Source: Hordeum vulgare subsp. vulgare
Lineage: Eukaryota; Streptophyta; Magnoliopsida; Poales; Poaceae
Direction of reading: 5' to 3'
Length of the DNA stretch: 64,000 bases
Assembly: GCF_904849725.1 (NCBI RefSeq)
Contig: NC_058524.1
Span: 506,276,263-506,340,262 of the forward strand
Positions within the stretch are counted from its first letter, which is position 1; each line of letters starts with the position of its first letter. The notes below the pieces were generated by a model. That model ran no database searches. It had not been told where the DNA came from and saw only the letters and a program-made list of their open reading frames with translations. This document shows positions 1 to 10,279 of this stretch, piece by piece. The position numbers were made by a program, and so were the translations under genes.

Positions 1-377
1 GGCTGTTTGCGAGTACATTCAAAGTACTCATTGGCTTGCCACTGGTTATTTCATTGACCAGGTGTGAAAGACACGATGTGGTGAAGATTAACTCGGTGAC
101 GTTCTTGCGAGCTAGGACGCTTCCCACTCAGAATGCCTGTAGGTTAAGGTTGATGGCATGGATTCACGCTTTCAACCAATAATTCCACTATTGGTCTAGT
201 TTAGTGCTTTGGCCTTTAAGGCCCTATGTATGTAAGACTCGACCGAAGTGGTCATTTATTGTATCAAACGGTATGTATGGATGTAAGACTCTATTATTCA
301 GTATCTGTGTTCAGTGAGCATTGATCCTTGGGATCATTGGGCACGGCGATCTCGACTTACCAGTCGGGGTCCCCACA
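1..377 (-). mobile_element. Terminal part of an LTR, element W (unassigned LTR retrotransposon)
   Basis: Read on the minus strand, the segment starts at 377 with TGTGGGGACCCCGACTGG, the TG start of an LTR. It abruptly replaces copia integrase coding sequence, which resumes at 378. No coding sequence is visible. The rest of the element lies to the left of the window, so the target duplication (probably the CATAG next to it at 378-382) cannot be checked. The family is not recognised with confidence. Confidence 0.6.
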
Positions 378-1449
378 CATAGCCCCAAAACGATAACGGA
401 AACTGGTAAGAGACATCATAGAACACACCATATCTAATAAAGTATGATTACGATGTTCGGACACACCATTACGTTGTGGTGTTCCCGGCGGTGTCAACTG
501 TGAAACAATTCCACATTGTCTTAAGTGAGCACCAAACTCGTAACTCAGATACTCACCGCCTCGATCAGATCTCAGGAATTTGATCTTCTTGTTACGATGA
601 TTTTCAACTTCACTCTGAAATTGCTTGAACTTTTCAAACGTTTCAGACTTGTGCTCAATTAAGTGAATATAACCATATCTACTCAGATTACCAGTGAAGG
701 TGAGAAAATAACGATATCCATCGTGTGCCTCCATGCTCATTGGTCCGCGCACATCAATATGTATGATCTCCAACAAGTCACTTGCACGCTCCATTGTTCC
801 GGAGAACGGAGTCTTAGTCATCTTGCCATGAGACATGGTTCGCATGTGTCAAGTGATTCGAAATCAAGTGACTCCAAAAGTCCATCAGCATGGAGTTTCT
901 TCATGCGTTTTACACCAATATGACCTAAGCTGCAGTGCCACAAGAAAGTGGCGCTATCATTGTTAACTCTGCATCTTTTGGTCTCAATGTTATATATATG
1001 TGTATCATCACTATCGAGATTCAACATGAATAAACCCCTCACATTGGGTGCATGACCATAAAAGATATTACTCATATAAATAGAACAACCATTATTCCCT
1101 GACTTAAATGAGTAACGGTCTGGCAATAAACAAGATCTAGATATAATGTTCATGCTTAAAGCAGGCACTAAATAACATTTATTTAGATTCATCACTAATC
1201 CCATTGGTAACTGAAGTGAGATCGTGCTGACGGCGATCACATCAACCTTGGAACCATTTCCCACGCGCATCGTCACTTCATCCTTCGCGAGCCTTTGTTT
1301 ATTACGCAGTTCCTATTTTGAGTTGCAAATGTGAGCAACAAAACCGGTATCAAATACCCAGACACTACTACGAGAGCTGGTGAGGTACACATCAATAACA
1401 TGTATATCAAATATACCTTGTTTGGCGTTGGTCGCCTTCTTATCGGCCA
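378..1449 (-). pseudogene. pol: pol of copia element A: protease and integrase, truncated
   Basis: In minus-strand order: the aspartic protease segment VWVFDTGFVAH with the D-T-G triad near 1343-1351; the integrase HHCC region (LWHCSLGHIG ... CEPC) within 818-1000; and the integrase core with all three acidic residues visible, in HIDVRGP, RSDRGGEY and NGVSEHRNH. The protein would process the polyprotein and insert cDNA. The frame is broken by a TAG after AHICNSK near 1318, where B has Gln, and by a one-base loss near 830 between the CEPCLM and TKTPFSG segments. The core ends at 378 where W is inserted, so no reverse transcriptase is present here. Confidence 0.88.
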
Positions 1450-2254
1450 GATACTTGGAGCAGTTTCGCTTACAGTGCCTAGTCCCCTTGCAATAATAAC
1501 ACTCAGTTTCTGGCTTGGGTCCAGCCTTGGATTTCTTCGTCGGAGGGGTAACAGCCTTGCCACTCTTCTTGGAGTTGCCCTTCTTGCCCTTGCCATTTTT
1601 CTTGAAACTAGTGGTCTTATTGACCATCAACACTTGATGTTCTTTCTAGATTTCTGACTCAGCGACTTTCAGCGTCGCAAACAGCTCGACGGGTAACTTA
1701 TTCATCCCTTGCATGTTATAGTTCAACAGGAAGCTCTTGTAGATAGGTGGGAGTGACTGAAGAACTCAGTCAGTGATAGCCTCTTGTGGGAGAGAAATCC
1801 CCAGCTCAGCTAGATGGTTAGAGTACCCAGACATTCTGAGTATGTGATCACTGACAGGCCCGTTGTCCTCCATTTTGCAATCATAGAACTTATCGGAGGT
1901 TTCATACCTCTCAATCCGGGCATTCTTCTCAAATATAAACTTCAATTCCTGGAAGATATCATATGCTCCATGATGTTCAAAACATATATGAAGTTCCGGT
2001 TCTAAGCCATACAAAACTACACATTGAACTAATGAGTAGTCATCCTTACCCGACTGCCAAGTGTTCATAACATCTTCGGTCGCCGTTTCGGGTGGTGCAT
2101 CACCTAGCACCGCATCTAGGACATATTGCTTTTGAGCAGCCGTGAGGATAAGCCTCAGATTACGGGCCCGGTCAACAAAGTTGCTTCCATCATCTTTGAA
2201 CTTATCTTTCTCTAGGAACACATTAAAATTCAGGGTTGCTACTGTGCGAGCCAT
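1450..2254 (-). pseudogene. gag: gag of copia element A (broken)
   Basis: The nucleocapsid/capsid part of the polyprotein, which packages element RNA in cytoplasmic virus-like particles. The start codon at 2254-2252 opens MARTVATLNFNVFLEKDK, matching the gag start of element B. A CCHC zinc knuckle (C-x2-C-x4-H-x4-C, beginning CYYCKG) is at about 1460-1501. The frame is broken by an in-frame TGA just after LPQEAITD (about 1763-1765, where B has Arg) and a TAG just upstream of the MLMVNKTT segment. The TGA fits C-to-T decay at a former CGA codon. The family is certain. The gene cannot make a full-length product. Confidence 0.88.
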
Positions 2255-3530
2255 TGATCTACACCATAAAATGTTGCAAAGATTACTTAGACTATGTTCA
2301 AGATAATTGAGTTTAGCTAATCATATTACTAATAAACTCCCACTCAAATTGACATCCCACTAGTCATTCGAGTGTCGCATAATCCAAATTCACTAATTCA
2401 AGTCCGATCATCACGTGAGATGAGTTTAGTTTCAATGGTGAACATCTCCATGTTGATCATATCAACTATATGATTCATGCTCGACCTTTCGTTCTCTTGT
2501 GTTCCAAGGCCATGTCTGTACATGCTAGTCTCGTCAAGTTTAACCCGAGTGTTCCGCGTGTGCAACTGTTTTGCACCCGTTGTATGTGAACGTAGAGTCT
2601 ATCACACCCGATCATCACGTGGTGTCTCGAAACGATGAACTATCACAACGTTGCACAGTCGGGGAGAACATAATTTTATCTTTGTAATTTTAGTGAGGGA
2701 TCACCTTATAATGCTACCGTCATCCTAAGCAAAATAAGGTGCATAAAAGGATTAGCATCACATGCAAATCATAAGTGACATTATATGGCCATGAACTTGT
2801 GCTTCTTGATCTCCATCACCAAAGCACCGGCATGATCTCCATAGTCACCGGCGCGACACCATGATATCCATGATCATGATCTCTATCATCGTGCTGCCAT
2901 CGAGGTTCTCGCACTAACTATGTTGTTACTAGTAAAGCTACAACTAGCGATAAAGCAAAGCATCATCAAGCGCAAAATAATTAAAGACAACCCTATAAAT
3001 CCTTCCGATTGTCGTAGCACCGACGTGCAAGTCGATATTTTAACTATTACGACATGATCATCTCATACATCCAATATATCATATCATGTCTTTGGACATA
3101 TCACATCGCATGCATACCCTGCAAAAACAAGTTAGATGTCCTCTAATTTGTTGTTGCATATTTTACGTGGATGTTATGGGTATCTAGTATGATCACATCT
3201 TACTTACACAAAGCCACAACGGTGATATGCAAATTTCTATTTTAACCTTCTCCAAGGACCGCCTCGGTCAAATCCGATTGAACTAAAGTTGAAGAAACAT
3301 ACACCCGCCAGTCATATTTATGCAACATGTTGCATGCTAGTCGATGAAACCGGTCTCTCGTAATCGTACGAGTGATGATGGTCCGAGCCGCTTCAATCCA
3401 ACAATACCGCTGAATCAAGAAAAGACTAAGGAGGGCAGCAAATTGAACATCAACGCCCACGAACTCTTTTGTGTTCTACTGGAGATATCATCTACGCATG
3501 AACCTAGCTCATGATGCCACTGTTGGGGAA
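2255..3530 (-). other. Untranslated leader of copia element A
   Basis: Between the gag start and the LTR lies about 1.3 kb without a usable frame. It is clearly homologous to the leaders of element B (37157-38381) and element C (about 48120-49350); all three share the same succession of motifs. In this group the leader holds packaging and dimerisation signals. Short ORFs in it are not conserved as genes. Confidence 0.85.
3512..3529 (-). promoter_or_regulatory. Primer-binding site of copia element A
   Basis: One base inside the LTR the minus strand reads TGGCATCATGAGC. This matches the usual copia primer site complementary to the 3' end of initiator tRNA-Met (TGGTATCAGAGC) with small differences. 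Elements B (38363-38380) and C (49333-49350) have the same site next to their right-hand LTRs, which marks those LTRs as the 5' LTRs. Confidence 0.75.
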
Positions 3531-5307
3531 TGTTGCATGGGAAACAAAAAATTTCCTACGCACATGCAAGACCTATCATGGTGATGATCATCTACGACAG
3601 GGGAGATCGGACCCACGTACACTTGTAGATCGCTAAGAGGGAAGCATTAAGAAATGTGGTTGATGTAGTCGAACATCTTCGCGATCCGAATCGCAAGCGT
3701 CGCACGAACTCCGTCCCGATCTAGTACCGAACGGACGACACCTCTGCGTTCCACACATGTAAAGTTCGATGACGATCTCCGCCTTCTTGATCCAGCAAGA
3801 GAGACAAAGAGGTAGCTGAATTCTCTGGCAGCACGACGGCATGGCGGTGATGGTGGTGGAGCTACTCCGGCAGGACTTCGTCGTGCCGTACCAAACTAGC
3901 TACGGGGTGTCATGAAGTGGTGGAGGGAAAGAGGGCTACACTATTGCTTGGGGTGCGAAAAGCGTCTCTTACCTGCACTATATATAGGTGGGAGGGAGGG
4001 GTGGTGCCATAGGGAAAAATTCCTAGGGTTTGGCCGACGCAAGAGGAGAGGGAGGAGTCCTCCTCCAACACAACTTGGAAGGTGGAGTCCTCCTTCCCCT
4101 ATTCGGTTTGCCTAACTGTCCTTTCCTTTTATCCTTCTTTGGCCGAAGTGGCCCTTCTTGGGATGGACACCAGCCCACTAAGGGCTGGTGCACCACCCTT
4201 GGGCCTCTTTGGTTCTCTCCAGATGGGTGGCCCCTCCCGGTGGAACTCTGGATCCCATTCGTCACTCCCGGTACTTTACCTGCAATGTCCGAAAACCTTC
4301 CGGAAGCCAAAATGGATACTTCCTATATATCAGTATTCATATACGGAGCATTCTGGAAACCCTCGTGACGTCCGGGATCTCATCCGGGACTCTGAAAAAC
4401 CTTCTGTTACCAACATCAATAATTCAACTATACCGAAACATCACGGAACCTTAACTGTGCAGACCCTGCGGGTTCGAGAGCTATGAAGACATGACCAAGG
4501 CTCTCCGGTCAATATCCAATAGTGGGACCTGGATGCCCATATTGGATCCTACTTATTCTACGAAGATCTTATCGTTGAGCCTCTGTGTCAAGGATTTAGT
4601 TAATCTCGTATATCATTCCCTTTGTCCTTTCGTATGTTAGTTGCCCGAGATTCGATCGTCGATATCTCCATACCTATTTCAATCTCGTTACCAACAAGTA
4701 TCTTTACTCGTTCTGTAATACAAGATCCCGTGGCTAACTCTTTAGTCACATTTCTTGCAAGGCTTGTTTGTGATGTTGTATTATCGAGTGGGCCCCGAGA
4801 TACCTCTCCGTCATAAGGAGTGACAAATCCCAGTCTTGATCCATGCTAACTAAACGGACACCTTTGAAGATACCTGTAGAGCACCTTTATAGTCGCCCAG
4901 TTATGTTGCGACATTTCATACACACAAGGTATTCCTCCGGCGTCAGTGAGTTACATGATCTCATGCTCATAGGAATGTATACTTGACATGTTGAAAACAA
5001 TAGCAACAAAATAACATGATCACATGCTAAGTTTATAGTTTGGGTCTTGTCCATCACATCATTCTCCTAATGATGTGATCCCGTTATCAAGTGACAACGC
5101 TTGGCTATGGCTAGGAAACCTTAACCATCTTTGATCAACGAGTTAGTCAACTAGAGGCTCACTAGGGACATTGTTTTGTCTATATATCCACACATGTATT
5201 TGTGTTTCCATTTAATACAATTCTAGCATGGATAATAAACTATTACCTTGAAACATGAAATATAATAATAACTATTTTATTATTGCCTCTAGGGCATATT
5301 TCCAACA
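3531..5307 (-). repeat. 5' LTR of copia element A
   Basis: A 1777-bp LTR with TG...CA ends. On the minus strand it begins TGTTGGAAATATGCCC and ends in CCCCAACA. A TATA box (TATATATA) lies at 3979-3986 on the minus strand, the expected place for the promoter that starts the element transcript. Many small ORFs overlap it on both strands and are not genes. It is visibly more diverged from the consensus than the LTRs of B and C. Confidence 0.9.
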
Positions 5308-6324
5308 CAATTCCCCAACATGCTTGCGACACTCCGAATGCCCTTTCCACATCCTTCCTAGCTGCTTCCTCCATTGTTGCGAAGTGCTTTTGTTTTCTGC
5401 CATATGGTTCGGATATGGTCTTCACAAATGCATCCCATTGAGGATATATGCCACCGGCAAGATAGTATCCTATGTTTTAGTCCTGGTCATTGACAATGTA
5501 GTTGCACGGAGGTGATTCCCCGTTGCAAAGTCTCCTGAACACCGGAGATCATTGAAGCATGTTGACATCGTTGTGAGAACCCAACATTCCAAAAAAGCAT
5601 GCCGAATCCATAAGCCATGCGATGTCATCGTTTTAGTATGATGGTGGCCTCTTTGGTATGACCTTGATACATTCCTCACAAACGTTTGGGGAAGTTGTTC
5701 CACTGCCAATGCATGCAATCAATAGACCCGAGCATTCCTGGAAACCTTCCGTGCCCTGCACATTTGATTCTCTTAGATACTTTTCTCCAAACACCTCGAT
5801 CACAACACTGGAAAACTTGGCAGTGGTCTTCAGGCATGTCCTCTCCCCCATCCTGACCATCTCACAAACGACATATGTCGTAGTACCAAGTGCAAACATT
5901 CTCAACGCAGTCGTGCACTTCTGTTTGGTAGAGAAAGACAATTTATCGCAACAATCCCTTGTCATCTTGAAGTAGTCGCTTTGTGCCTTCACTGCTTCCA
6001 CAATGCGCAAAAACAATGATTTTCGCATACGAAAACGACGACAAAACCATGGATCATCCAGAAAAGTTGGGTTCGAAGCAAAGTATCCTTCTGCAGTAGC
6101 TTATCTCCAGATACCCTATCCGGATTGATCAATCTTTTTCATTTGATTGAGCCCTTAAAATTGAGAATATGCTCCACTTGCTGGTCCATTTCCTCTTGCA
6201 TGTTCATGAGCATGACCATGTCCACTTTTTCGTGTGAATCTGATGAATCGAAGAACTAATGTTCAATCAGTTCATCAAGTTTCGTCGATCCATACTCCTC
6301 GCCAGACGAAGCATCAAAATCCAT
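5308..6324 (-). pseudogene. PIF/Harbinger transposase (DDE_Tnp_4 / HARBI1 type), broken
   Basis: A nuclease that would cut and paste the transposon. A start codon at 6324-6322 opens MDFDASSGEEYGSTK, an acidic N-terminus typical of plant Harbinger transposases. Family segments then follow in order: KSLFLRIVEAVK, QKCTTALRMFA, a GSIDCMHW-like block holding the first catalytic Asp, LWIRHAFLE-like sequence, and KQKHFATMEEAARKDVERAFG at 5308-5425. The frame is shifted several times and contains stops (near 6252, 6145 and 5680), so no single ORF spans it. The C-terminal end is removed at 5308 by the LTR of element A. Confidence 0.82.
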
Positions 6325-6748
6325 CGTTTCCCCTAAAAAATTGACCAAAAAATCCGATCACACATTGTGTCGAACACATCCAGCGCAAGGCAGAGAGAGC
6401 GAGTTGCCACACGTACCGCGGTGTCTTCCGAGCTGGCGACGCGTCCTCCGCTTCGAGGATGGGACAAAAGACTCCTCTGACAGAGCTAGTGGGCAGAGGA
6501 TAGGAACGACGACGGAGCACGCGCGACGGCGGAGTTGCGAAACATACGACGCGAGAAGAAAGAAGAGAGCAAAACAACAAATGGATCCGACTGTTTTGCG
6601 CGGTGAATTTGGTGCAATTTGCGGTGGGGTCAAGATGTGGGACCCGATGTGGCAGGCGTGCCCGGACATGCCCAGGCTCCCCTAATATCTGCCCCATATT
6701 TGGGCTAGATATGAGGGTTGCCGGTCAGCCCGGACATGCCCAATGCTC
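5308..6748 (-). mobile_element. PIF/Harbinger DNA transposon remnant
   Basis: Contains a decayed Harbinger transposase on the minus strand and, at its right edge, a probable terminal inverted repeat (minus-strand AGCATTGGGCATGTCC) next to TTA at about 6749-6751, the target trinucleotide preferred by this superfamily. GC-rich sequence at 6330-6700 is the 5' non-coding part. The left end is cut by copia element A. The rest of the transposase and the other inverted repeat are not in the window. Confidence 0.75.
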
Positions 6749-8210
6749 TTAATGTCGATATTTTTCCTTTTTTTCCTTTTCTCTTTATTCTTTTTTTATT
6801 TTTCTCTTCTAATAGTTGTTCGTGTGTGTTTTTCTGATGCTTCAACTATTTCTAATATTGTGTTATTGTAGAGGTCAGATTTAATTGGTAAGATGTATAT
6901 GTTACTAACATAAATTTAATATTACAAAAATATATATTAAATGGAACTCCCTTTTGATGTAAAAATATATATTAAATGAAACTATCACTGGTTGGAAATA
7001 CTTCTCACAATTTTTAATTTCGAAAAGGTTTCACCCCTAATCCCCTATAGGGCGAAGAGATTACAGGCAGAGGAGGATTTGAAATGACAAGACGTTCCTG
7101 TCAAAGAATGGTGACTCCAGTTAAAAAAAGAAAAGAAAAAGAACGGCGATTCTTTTTCTATTTTTGAGTGTTAAAGAACGACTATTCTAGATAGTTCTTG
7201 CCTATACAACGACGGTTGGATAGATGTGTATGCGTCCAAGAGTCAAAAAGGAGGACGGACATCCATCTCGCGTAGTCACGTTTTCCATCCACTTTCTCTC
7301 CGCACGCCGTCCTCTTTTTGTGAGAAAAATGCAAGTTTCATTTACATGTCGACATCGTGAATACAGTGTTTGCGTATGCTGGTGACGAAAAAACATAGAG
7401 CCTTTACGTAGTTAACGTCAAAATGATTGATCAACCCGCCATTGCTTTTGAGCCTCTTTCCTAATGCGGGAACTAGTCATGGTCTTTTCAGTTTTCTATT
7501 TCTCCGTTAAGGCAGCTATAGCATCCATCTGAATATCTGCACTTTTATAATGCGGGCCGACTAAGATGACGACGTGGCTTCTCTGTGCCCAAATTAATCC
7601 TTTTACTAGCTTCTAGACCCCGGAGAGAAAGAATCTGGTCCGATGTTCAGATCATCAAATCTACAACTGAATGAAGAAACCAATGTTACTGCTGGACAGC
7701 TAAACACGTACGGAGATTCATTTCTCCTCCGGCGACCGGCTCCACCTGATTTTGGCCATTTCGCCGCCCGCTTGCCAAAAGCCAAAAGGTGATCCTCCTA
7801 GAACAGCAATGTGGTACTCCTAGCAGCAAAGATAATATTTGCTGCACACGAGCAAAGATCTTCCTCTGGCTCAGACGGTCTGCTGGATATACTATGATTG
7901 CTCCTCGGCCGAGAAGAGAGAGAGAGGGAGGTTCGTCTGCGTGTTCGGTTGGCACGTGGCCATCCGTCAGTCCGGAAAGACACTGTTGTGCGCGAGAGGG
8001 TGTCTGCTTTTCAGGCACCAGGCATGCACGGGGTAGCAGGCCGCCGGGCCCGGCCCTGCCGTGACCCGCGGGGGAAGTTGGCGTCGCACGTGCCTAGGCG
8101 AACAAGTGCGTGGCCGTGTTTATCCAGTTCGGGGGCGGAACCACAGCTGCTGGTTGGCGACCTCTGTGTCAGCCTTGCCCGAGTTCCATCAAGCGGAGCG
8201 TGAAGATATA
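6749..8210. other. Unassigned spacer, no gene seen
   Basis: T-rich low-complexity sequence (6750-6830) is followed by AT-rich DNA with a short motif, AAAAATATATATTAAATG, repeated at about 6926 and 6962. 7550-8205 is GC-richer and low-repeat by eye, with ACGTG cores (for example near 7950 and 8088). It might be remnant promoter DNA, but no exon, splice pattern or protein family is recognisable. ORFs up to 110 aa are antisense pairs of one another and unconvincing. Confidence 0.5.
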
Positions 8211-8469
8211 TTTAGGTTGCTCTCGTAGTAATTTGAAAGTGTTTTCTTTTTTCGTATATTTAGATTTTTGAAATATCTTATTTTTTAAACCATGTGTTTA
8301 AATCTCAAACAGTTTTTATTATTGGATTTCTGACGTATATGTCTTTAAAACTAAAACTCATGTTGATAGATTTTGATGAATTTTTTTATGAAAAAAATCA
8401 AACGAAAAAAATACGGAAAACCATACCTTTTATGGAAGAAGAAAAAAATATATTTTTCCGTTTCTGAAA

Positions 8470-8935
8470 GGGAGGTTCGTGCCTCTCGCGAAAGCAGAAC
8501 CGTAACTCTTCCGAAAAAATATTTTTTTTTACGTTTTCGAAAAGCACGACCATGACTCACACGAAAGCAAAATCGTGCCTGTCACGAAGCAAAACCGTGC
8601 CTCTCACGAAACAAAAAATAAAAAATATGTTTTTTTGTTTCCAAGAAGCACAACCGTGTCTCAAGGAAAGCAAAGTCATGCCTCTCGCGGAAGCAAAACC
8701 GCGTCTTTCGCAAAAAAAAACAAAAATACGTTTTTTAACGTTTTCCAGACACGACCATACCTCTCGCGATAGCAAATCCGTAACTCTCACGGATCAAAAC
8801 GATGCCTCTCTAGGAAAGAAAAAAACAAAGCAAGTTTTTTGTCGTTTTTCAGAGGCACGGACGTGTGTCTCGCGAAAGCAAATTCGTACCTCTCATGTAA
8901 GAAAAAACGTGCTATTCAAGGAAAAATAAAGAAAA
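8470..8935. repeat. Degenerate tandem repeat with CGTGCCTCTCGCGAAAGC core
   Basis: The core (A/C)CGTG(A/C)CTCTCGCGAAAGCAAA recurs about a dozen times at irregular spacing of roughly 25-75 bp, separated by A/T runs such as AAAAAATATTTTTTTT and TTTTTGTTT. Copies are heavily mutated. ORFs here (for example 8552-8929 +) only translate the repeat. The array sits inside an AT-rich stretch (8211-9060), perhaps the interior of an unrecognised transposon. Confidence 0.7.
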
Positions 8936-9520
8936 CAAGTTTTTCCACGTGATTATTTTTTAAAATCATCCAAAAGCTAAAAAAATCAGTGAAAACTAGA
9001 ACACCGAACCCCCAAAAAAACCTACCTAAAAAGTTACGTACGGAAAAGTAAAAATAAAAATAAAATCAGAAAGACATGTTCAGAACGCAACACGGGATGA
9101 TGAAAACATGACAAATGATGACATGTGAAAGTGATCATTGGGAGAGCGCTTGACAACTAATCGCTCACTTCGATGCCTCCCTCGCCACCTCTTACTCTCG
9201 TTTCTAGCGTGTGTCGGTAAGACTAGAACATCACATGTGGGGATGCATGCGCATCTGGATAAGTTTTTGTTGGTGAGTGGACTCATTGGATAGCCGGAGT
9301 TTTTATTGCTGCATTGAGAGCAAGTTTGGTTGGAGTCCTTGGCTCCACGCCTGGGAAAAGAACGATGCCTGGCCTCGGCCTGGAGAGCTGAAAAAATGTG
9401 CCTGGCCAGGCTTGCTTGTGTAGGTGAGTTTGGCTGGTCTTGCGCTTTTCAGCAATCATTTGCTTTTGTTAGTCCATAACTTCATTGAGGCTACTCATAG
9501 TGAAAAGTATCATAAAATAG
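8936..9520. other. Unassigned spacer
   Basis: AT-rich sequence to about 9080, then mixed sequence without recognisable coding potential. The stretch 9320-9470 has repeated GGCCTGG/CCAGGC words suggesting a decayed small inverted-repeat element, but no clean termini or duplication could be fixed. Confidence 0.4.
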
Positions 9521-9522
9521 TA

Positions 9523-9682
9523 CTCCCTCCGTTCTTAAATATAAGTCTTTTAAGAAATGTTACTATACGTCTACATACAAAGCAAAATGTATGAACATAT
9601 ACTCTAAAGTATGTCTATATACATCCTTATATAGTTCACTAGTGGAATCTCTAGAAAGATTTATATTTAGGAACGGAGGGAG
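9523..9682. mobile_element. Stowaway MITE (Tc1/mariner type), 160 bp
   Basis: Terminal inverted repeats CTCCCTCCGTTC (left) and GAACGGAGGGAG (right) enclose AT-rich non-coding sequence. TA dinucleotides flank it at 9521-9522 and 9683-9684, the target duplication expected for Stowaway elements. It is non-autonomous and would depend on a mariner transposase elsewhere. Confidence 0.93.
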
Positions 9683-9720
9683 TATCATGCATATGATACT
9701 ATGGTATGATACTATCTTCA
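9683..9720. repeat. Left part of a TAGTATCATA-rich repeat split by the Helitron
   Basis: The sequence around the Stowaway MITE contains repeated TATCAT/ATGATA words, including the palindrome TATCATGCATATGATA. The same word family (TAGTATCATA twice) continues immediately after the Helitron at 17461. This supports a single older repeat, probably a small MITE, interrupted at an A/T dinucleotide. Confidence 0.6.
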
Positions 9721-10279
9721 TCTCTACTATTAAAGGGGGATCTGCCGTCGTGATGGTTCGACCAGAGCGATGGTTCGACCTCTCGTTCGCTCGTCCCCCC
9801 TTTTCATCCTTCCACCGATTTTTTTTATCCCTTCATAAACCAGTCAAAAAACCGCACCCAGGATCCCGCCGCACTAGAGAACGAACCCACGTTTCCCACC
9901 CCTTGTCGCTAGAAAAAAACTGCCACGTTTCCCACCCCCACCTCTCCCCATCGGTGGAGCACCCTCGGATCAGACACCGGATACGTGGATCCCCACGGCC
10001 GCCCTCCCTCTCTCTTCACCCCACCCCACAGCCGCCGACCTCCGTCCGTGGCCGCGAGCGAGACTGGTAGGCGGGACACCGGTCCACGGCTCCGGAGAGC
10101 CCGCCGGGATCCATCCGTCCGCGGCGCCGGTGACCAGAATATAGACTGCTCCGCGGGTAAAGATCGATCCATGCCCCGCCCCTGCTCCTCTCCCCAGCAT
10201 TTATGGTTCTCGCTGTACTGACGTGCACGTGTTCCTCCGATCTGATAGCCCCGACAATCGGGTAGAGACAGGGCGGCGG
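9721..10279 (+). other. Helitron 5' region
   Basis: The terminal 5' Helitron sequence (GTGATGGTTCGACC near 9750 is shared with the second terminus at 16167) is followed by GC-rich DNA that I read as captured upstream DNA of the membrane-protein gene. ORFs on both strands here, the longest 169 aa on the minus strand, are low-complexity (K-, R- and G-rich) and mutually overlapping, so I do not call them genes. Confidence 0.5.

Larger units (their letters stand above)
378..5307 (-). mobile_element. Ty1-copia element A, BARE1/WIS/Angela type, 5' half
   Basis: A minus-strand element. Its 5' LTR is at 3531-5307, followed leftward by a primer site, a leader and gag, protease and integrase coding sequence that stops at 378 where element W is inserted. 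The LTR has the group's typical termini: on the plus strand it begins TGTTGGGGAA and ends CATATTTCCAACA. Reverse transcriptase, RNase H and the 3' LTR are not in the window and presumably lie beyond W. The element is inserted into a PIF/Harbinger transposase remnant that resumes at 5308. It is more diverged than copia elements B and C and carries several nonsense codons, so it looks like an older insertion. Confidence 0.9.

Noticed and set aside
4023..4368. Overlapping ORFs in the copia LTR, with similar frames in other LTR copies
   Set aside because: They recur only because LTRs are copies of one another; frames differ between copies and overlap on both strands around the LTR promoter region.
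6314..6697. Three overlapping ORFs of 103-127 codons
   Set aside because: GC-rich 5' region of the Harbinger element; the frames are mutual shadows without a domain and run past the true transposase start at 6324.
8470..8935. CRISPR-like array
   Set aside because: Repeats are degenerate with irregular spacing and homopolymer spacers, in plant nuclear DNA with no cas genes.
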